A stretch of 40,063 nt of DNA from Planctomycetia bacterium (GTDB lineage Bacteria > Planctomycetota > Phycisphaerae > Phycisphaerales > SM1A02). Below are positions 36,961 through 40,063 of this stretch, piece by piece (positions within the stretch are counted from its first letter, which is position 1; each line of letters opens with the position of its first letter). Made by a program: the position numbers and the translations under genes. The stretch spans positions 1 through 40,063 of the forward strand of contig SXUJ01000022.1 of the NCBI GenBank assembly GCA_005790565.1, in the 5' to 3' direction. The notes under the pieces were generated by a model that made no database searches, had not been told where the DNA came from, and was given only the letters and a program-made list of their open reading frames with translations.

Positions 36961-37845
36961 CTAGCCGCCTCCGCCCGGAAGCAACATCCAGTTTGGCGTC
37001 GAGGCGCGGTCCGTCCACATGCGCATGTCTTTCAAGGCCTCGCTCGACTTGGACTCGGCGTGGCCGTCCGCAAAGGACACCACTGAATCACCGGCGTACC
37101 GCGCACTCACATTTCCCCAACTCGCGGGCTCGACGGGGTTGTACTCGGCCGTCCACACTGCGGTGGTGAAGTTCGGACTGCGTACGCGGAAGTAACCCTC
37201 CACGATCTCGCCCTCGGTCCCGTCCGCCGCGAACGCGCGCGCGCTCGCAAAGACGAGTGTCTCCGCGGGCCGCATGAGTTCAGAAGTCCGCGTCGCGTAG
37301 AAGCGCCCAAAGCCCCCGAGAAAAATCGGATTGAAGCCACCGTAGTTTTCGTCACCTCCGAGCCAGACGGAGTTCAATCCAAAGCTCGGGAAGACGCTTG
37401 TCTGATAGAGGTAGTTCGAGGTGTCGGTGACTTCAAGTTCTCGCAGCGTGCGTTCATTCTCATTGATGTACATGGCGTCAAAGGCATGGCCGATGTAAGG
37501 CGCAAGTCGCCAAGGCCATCGGCTCGCAGCGACCCCAATCGTCTGCGTTGCAATCGACTCGCCCTGCGCGTCAAATGCGGGTAATCCCGACTTGTAACCA
37601 GGCAGCAGCGCACCGTGGTGATCATCGGCATACGAGAGCCAAGCTTGCGCCAAAGTTCGCGCGCAAACAATCTCCTTGGCGCGACTCGCCGACGCGCGCA
37701 CTTTCGAAATGACTGGAATGAGAATCCCAATGAGCATTGCGAGAATGCCGACTACGACGAGTAGCTCGACCAAAGTAAAACCCGCTGCCTCTGCAAGTGG
37801 GCGAAGTGGACATCGTCGTGTTGGGCGTGGATGACTCAAGGGCAA
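36961..37845 (-). CDS. Planctomycete-type pseudopilin (prepilin N-terminal methylation domain)
   Basis: AAG/FTLVELLVVVGILAMLIGILIPVISKVRASA and C-terminal VSFADGHAESKS, as in DUF1559-like or H-X9-DG pseudopilins. Confidence 0.88.
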   Translation of the reverse strand: MPLSHPRPTRRCPLRPLAEAAGFTLVELLVVVGILAMLIGILIPVISKVRASASRAKEIVCARTLAQAWLSYADDHHGALLPGYKSGLPAFDAQGESIATQTIGVAASRWPWRLAPYIGHAFDAMYINENERTLRELEVTDTSNYLYQTSVFPSFGLNSVWLGGDENYGGFNPIFLGGFGRFYATRTSELMRPAETLVFASARAFAADGTEGEIVEGYFRVRSPNFTTAVWTAEYNPVEPASWGNVSARYAGDSVVSFADGHAESKSSEALKDMRMWTDRASTPNWMLLPGGGG

Positions 37846-38054
37846 CGGCTTCTTGTCGCGGAAAGTCCGATAGGGGTCTCGAACGGGCGTCGAAGTCTAC
37901 GGGGAGGCAGGATCCTTTGTATCGATCGTTGCGTAAAGGAGATTCCGCCGCATGATTGCGAAAAATCCGCATCGATCGAACCCATTTCTCTCGCCCTGCG
38001 TTCAGGTGAGAGGCACGGACCGCCTAGGCTCTCGACTCGCGATTCCGCTTCACC

Positions 38055-39083
38055 ATGCGCTTCAACCCCCCTCTCTCCGCAATTCTGCTTCCCGCGCTGT
38101 TCCTTGGTAACACGGCGAGTGCGGGGGATGTGACCTTCACGCGCAGCGCTCCGGATCTCGATCGCTGGAACTACCCGTTCAACTCCTCCCCCGGCGTGCG
38201 CCCGACTGCTTCCACCTTTGGGAACGAGGCAGGCTCCGTCATGTTTGACAACCGCGACGGGCAAATGATCGTTGGGTGGACGACTTCAGGCGAGATCCCC
38301 GCTGGCAATGGCGCCGATGCGTACGCAGTCCTCTCCTGCACGATTGAACTCATGGTCGCGAACGACATGGCGTTCCTCTACGACTCGACGCTTGATCCGT
38401 TCACCGCGTTTCTCCCGACCAACGACAGCGCGTATGTGGCGGACGCTGACGCGGGACAGCCGATCGAGCTCTATGGCACAGGCTTTCGAAATGGGTTTTC
38501 ACTCGCCAATTGGCAAGAGACTTCGCCCTATGGAACTGGCAGCGTGCTCGATCCACAAATCCGAAACGCCTTCGCGCTCGGACACACAGGCAAGGGCAAA
38601 GTGACCGACGTGTCAAACAGTGTTCGCGAAAGATGGACACCGACCCCGTTCGCCATCGGGGTGATTGAAGGAGGAATCGACGGTGACGCCGTTGCGATGA
38701 ACACCGTGATGCGATTTCAGCTTGATCTCAATCGCCCCGCGGTCGCGCACTACATCGCCGAGTCTCTCCATGAAGGGCGACTGCTCTTTTCCATCACTTC
38801 GCTCACACGAACCGTGCAGCAAGGGAGCAACTTCCCCTCCTTCTATTGTCGCGAGAATCCGCTCGTCGCAGTCGATCTCGCGAGTGCGGCCCGCATCGAA
38901 CTTCATGTCGGGCTCAATCCCGCGTGCGTTCCCGAAGATCTCGATTGCAATGGCGTCGTCGACGCCGCGGATCTCGCCACGCTCTTGAGCGATTGGGGAA
39001 GCTCGGGCAGTGCAGACTTCAATGGCGACGGCGTCATCGATGCCGCGGACCTCTCCATGCTGCTGAATGCGTGGACGAGCTAG
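38055..39083 (+). CDS. Secreted protein with C-terminal dockerin-like repeat
   Basis: Signal peptide MRFNPPLSAILLPALFLGNTASAG; C-terminus DLDCNGVVDAADLATLLSDWG...ADFNGDGVIDAADLSMLLNAWTS with two EF-hand-like loops. Confidence 0.88.
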   Translation: MRFNPPLSAILLPALFLGNTASAGDVTFTRSAPDLDRWNYPFNSSPGVRPTASTFGNEAGSVMFDNRDGQMIVGWTTSGEIPAGNGADAYAVLSCTIELMVANDMAFLYDSTLDPFTAFLPTNDSAYVADADAGQPIELYGTGFRNGFSLANWQETSPYGTGSVLDPQIRNAFALGHTGKGKVTDVSNSVRERWTPTPFAIGVIEGGIDGDAVAMNTVMRFQLDLNRPAVAHYIAESLHEGRLLFSITSLTRTVQQGSNFPSFYCRENPLVAVDLASAARIELHVGLNPACVPEDLDCNGVVDAADLATLLSDWGSSGSADFNGDGVIDAADLSMLLNAWTS

Positions 39084-39086
39084 GAA

Positions 39087-39317
39087 CTAGCCGCGCGGCT
39101 TCTTCATGCGCCCTCGAACATGTCGGCGAATGCGAGCAAGAATGCCCTCAACCTCGCTGGTTGCGAGTTCAAGTACCGCGGCAACTTCTTTCACCGTGAG
39201 TTCCTCGGTGTAACTCAACATGAGCACGAGCCGCTCGGTTCGAGAAAACTCCGCCGCGATGGATCGAAGGATTTGAGTTGGCGTCGCAACGCCACGCTGA
39301 GTGAGGACGCCATCCAT
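39087..39317 (-). CDS. Stand-alone sigma-70 region 4-like helix-turn-helix protein
   Basis: FSRTERLVLMLSYTEELTVKEVAAVLELATSEVEGILARIRRHVRGRM. Start ATG 39317 supported by AGGAG (minus strand of 39325-39329) 7 nt upstream. Confidence 0.7.
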   Translation of the reverse strand: MDGVLTQRGVATPTQILRSIAAEFSRTERLVLMLSYTEELTVKEVAAVLELATSEVEGILARIRRHVRGRMKKPRG

Positions 39318-39414
39318 GGCAACACTCCTTTTCGTTCGGTTCGGGCCGTCATCCATGACGACTTCGACGCGCAAGGTAAACAGTTCCCGTTCGCTGTCAA
39401 GCGGAAGGCGCGGT

Positions 39415-40063
39415 TCAAGGATTCCCTGCGACAACCTTGCTCAGCGAGAAGAGCGGAAGGAGGAGCGCGATCGCAAGTCCCCCAAGCACCGATCCAAGGA
39501 CGACGACAAGCATCGGCTCAAGCAAACTCATCGCCTGCTTGATTGCAATCTCAAGGTCTTCTTCAGCGAAGGTGGCGACCCGCTCAAGCACATCGGAGAG
39601 CCGCCCTCCCCGTTCACCTGCGGCAATCATCGAGGCGACAGTGACGGGTAACAAACCTTCGCGTCGAACGGATTCTGCCAGCAACCGACCTTCGCGCACC
39701 GACGCGTCGACGCTACTCCAGAATCGTTCGGTTCGTGGTGATCGGTCAAGGCTGCGCACTATGGCGATCGCGTCAAGCAGGTGAATCCCACTTGAAAGGA
39801 GCGTAGAAAGGGTGCGCATCGAACGCGCGACGAACGCTGCGCGAACAAGCCGTCCCACAATCGGGAGTCCGAACCGAAGTCGATCAAAGATGTGCCGCGC
39901 TGACTCACTCCGACTCCAAAGGATGACGAGGCTGATCACAATCGCAGCGCCAACCGAAATCGAGAGCCCATGCGCACCGATCGTGCGGCCCACCCACAAG
40001 AGCGATTTCGTGATCGCGGGAAGTTCCGCTCCACGATCTTCATAGAGTTTCGCAAATCGTGGG
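39415..40063 (-). CDS. GspF/PilC-family platform protein, partial (runs off window)
   Basis: LYEDRGAELPAITKSLLWVGRTIGAHG...GLLPVTVASMIAAGERGGRLSDVLERVATFAEEDLEIAIKQAMSLLEPMLVVVLGSVLGGLAIALLLPLFSL; frame stays open to 40063. Confidence 0.9.
   Translation of the reverse strand, partial: PRFAKLYEDRGAELPAITKSLLWVGRTIGAHGLSISVGAAIVISLVILWSRSESARHIFDRLRFGLPIVGRLVRAAFVARSMRTLSTLLSSGIHLLDAIAIVRSLDRSPRTERFWSSVDASVREGRLLAESVRREGLLPVTVASMIAAGERGGRLSDVLERVATFAEEDLEIAIKQAMSLLEPMLVVVLGSVLGGLAIALLLPLFSLSKVVAGNP

Overview
This is a GC-rich bacterial chromosomal window. Its gene content (planctomycete-style pseudopilins, a Cys-containing dockerin C-terminus, coupled T2SS/T4P genes) suggests a planctomycete, possibly Phycisphaerae; that assignment is inference. 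The core is an apparently single-operon type II secretion (T2SS) locus of about 15 kb, in the order gspE-F-G-H-I-J-K-L-like-M-like-C-like-D plus an uncharacterised gene coupled to gspD. It ends at a strong, probably bidirectional hairpin facing a convergent Asp/Glu-rich acidic protein gene. A second pilus-type cluster (pilT, pilC, three prepilin-like genes) lies at 24.9-30.8 kb, and a third gspF homologue runs off the right edge. Other genes are a divergent sigma-70 factor behind a hairpin-rich leader, an orphan CoA-transferase subunit A, a 1.4 kb-codon PQQ-type beta-propeller protein, polyphosphate kinase, a COG0720 protein with an ExxHGH (PTPS-III-like) motif, a TroABCD-like metal ABC transporter behind a perfect palindrome, a dockerin-type secreted protein, and a stand-alone sigma region-4-like protein. 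No rRNA, tRNA, CRISPR array or insertion sequence was recognised. I found no clear defence system or other wholly new system. The best leads are the hairpin-rich leader, an SD-preceded small ORF inside the T2SS operon, the gspD-coupled unknown gene, the palindrome/leaderless tro promoter, the PTPS-III-like motif and the region-4-only sigma-like protein.
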